Shown here: piece by piece, positions 4,741 through 5,531 of the stretch | Numbering within the stretch: position 1 is the stretch's first letter | How the letters are laid out: the number at the start of each line of letters is the position of its first letter | Assembly (NCBI GenBank): GCA_030610325.1 | Contig: JAUWRZ010000165.1 | Coordinates: 1-5,531 of the forward strand | Origin: Sulfurimonadaceae bacterium | GTDB taxonomy: Bacteria; Campylobacterota; Campylobacteria; Campylobacterales; Sulfurimonadaceae | Length of the DNA: 5,531 nt | Reading direction: 5' to 3' | Notes under the pieces: model-generated | The model's database searches: none | What the model saw: only the letters and a program-made list of their open reading frames with translations | What the model was told of the DNA's origin: nothing | Program-made: the position numbers and the translations under genes

Positions 4741-5531
4741 ATGAATTTACCCGCCATCACCATTCCCGTAGAGATACCATTTGAAGTCCCCCTTTTACTG
4801 CATCCAGTCGTAGCGCATTTTGCGATAGTCATCCCTGTCATCGTATTGATCTTGGAGATCACAAATCTCTATTTCAAACGACGTTCATTAAATATCTTGT
4901 CATTCTCATTCCTGTTTTTGACTATTCTCCTTTTTGCCGGACTGTATGTGACCGGATCGGCAGATGGAAAAGAGGCTTATCCACTTCTAGCTGATGCTGG
5001 GCAGGCGGAACTTAAAGAGCATAAACTGTTGGGGACCTATCTGGTCTACGCTTCTTTAGTACCGATCGTGTTTAAGACGATCGCTGTATTGGTGAAGAAC
5101 AAATGGGCTAAGATCATCTATTTCCTGGTCCTAATAGGCTTTTTGGCTGTCAACTTCATCCAGGGTAAAGAGGGTGGCGAACTGGTCTATGAGCATGGAG
5201 CTAATGTAAAAGTCGTCCAGGAGTATGAGGATAAGCTTGGAGTAGCCGAAGATGAGATGTATGAGGTCGAAGAGGGTTACGAAGAGGAGATAGATGCACT
5301 CAAAGCTGCTCACCAGGAAGAGATCGATGCTCTTAAAGCTGAGATGGCGGCTGCAGCTGAATCAGCAGTCGAAGCTGTGCCTGAAGCCACGCCTGAGGCG
5401 GTAGAAGAAGCTTCTGCCGTAGTCGAAGAGGCGGCTGCAGAAGTGACGCAAGAAGCAGAGACAGCTTTAGAAGAGGTCGCTGAAAAAGCTTCAGAGGCAG
5501 CGGTGACTGAAGAGGTCGAGAAAGTCACAGA
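4741..5531 (+). CDS. DUF2231-type four-helix membrane protein with long Ala/Glu-rich tail (3' end outside window)
   Basis: The frame is open from ATG 4741 to the window end, giving 263 residues without a stop. Ribosome site AGGAG (4729-4733) is 7 bases from the ATG. Four hydrophobic segments lie at about 18-40, 51-71, 96-118 and 122-141. The pattern LLHPVVAHFAIVIP at the first helix, TGSADGKEA after the second, and GGELVYEHGANV (145-156) after the fourth are typical of DUF2231 inner-membrane proteins, whose function is not established. Histidines H21, H26, H94 and H152 sit at helix ends. After the domain comes an acidic segment, then two 11-residue repeats EEIDALKAAHQ and EEIDALKAEMA (182-203), then a low-complexity Ala/Glu/Val tail to the window edge. 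The tail looks like an amphipathic or coiled-coil helix and makes the protein much longer than a plain DUF2231 protein of about 150-180 residues. It may be co-transcribed with the ChaN-type gene. Confidence 0.82.
   Translation, partial: MNLPAITIPVEIPFEVPLLLHPVVAHFAIVIPVIVLILEITNLYFKRRSLNILSFSFLFLTILLFAGLYVTGSADGKEAYPLLADAGQAELKEHKLLGTYLVYASLVPIVFKTIAVLVKNKWAKIIYFLVLIGFLAVNFIQGKEGGELVYEHGANVKVVQEYEDKLGVAEDEMYEVEEGYEEEIDALKAAHQEEIDALKAEMAAAAESAVEAVPEATPEAVEEASAVVEEAAAEVTQEAETALEEVAEKASEAAVTEEVEKVT

Noticed and set aside
5310..5528. Minus-strand Ser/Ala-rich frame of 72 codons at the window end
   Set aside because: It is the mirror image of the Ala/Glu-rich tail of the DUF2231 gene, with no ribosome site.

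Overview
The window looks like a stretch of chromosome from a free-living campylobacterotan (epsilonproteobacterial) sulfur or hydrogen oxidiser of the Sulfurimonas/Sulfurovum kind. This is an inference. It rests on the pairing of an MTA/SAH (and probably aminofutalosine) nucleosidase gene with a short TtcA-type gene, a ChaN-type lipoprotein like that of Campylobacter, moderate base composition, and compact gene spacing with clear Shine-Dalgarno sites. No mobile element, CRISPR array, tRNA or rRNA was found.

Left block (1-2457, + strand): a tightly packed set that reads as one operon. It holds the 3' part of a nitrilase-superfamily amidohydrolase, a small exported protein of unknown function with three cysteines, the nucleosidase MtnN/Pfs, and a TtcA-family PP-loop ATPase that starts at TTG inside the mtnN stop region. 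The TtcA protein has Phe where the second cysteine of the family's C-x-x-C iron-sulfur motif is expected. A 213-base gap follows (2458-2670) with two weak hairpins behind ttcA, tandem TATAAT boxes and a leader for the next gene.

Middle block (2671-3715): a single-domain rhodanese on + faces a two-gene unit on the - strand. The first minus gene encodes a 166-residue soluble helical protein, tentatively TerB-like. The second is a very short gene for a 44-residue lipoprotein; it has a near-perfect Shine-Dalgarno site and overlaps its partner's stop. Only 3 bases separate the rhodanese and lipoprotein stop codons. The only convincing intrinsic terminator for the rhodanese transcript lies about 155-180 bases further on, inside the opposing gene, so the rhodanese mRNA tail should be antisense to the whole lipoprotein gene.

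Right block (3693-5531): a compact divergent control region with an almost palindromic -10 box separates the minus unit from a ChaN/DUF399-type lipoprotein (haem or iron handling). After a 120-base gap with a strong hairpin comes a DUF2231-type four-helix membrane protein. It carries an unusually long Ala/Glu-rich, probably coiled-coil tail that runs off the window end.

The best candidates for something undescribed are the tiny lipoprotein gene with its helical partner, the overlapping antisense terminator arrangement, and the TtcA variant with an incomplete cluster motif.
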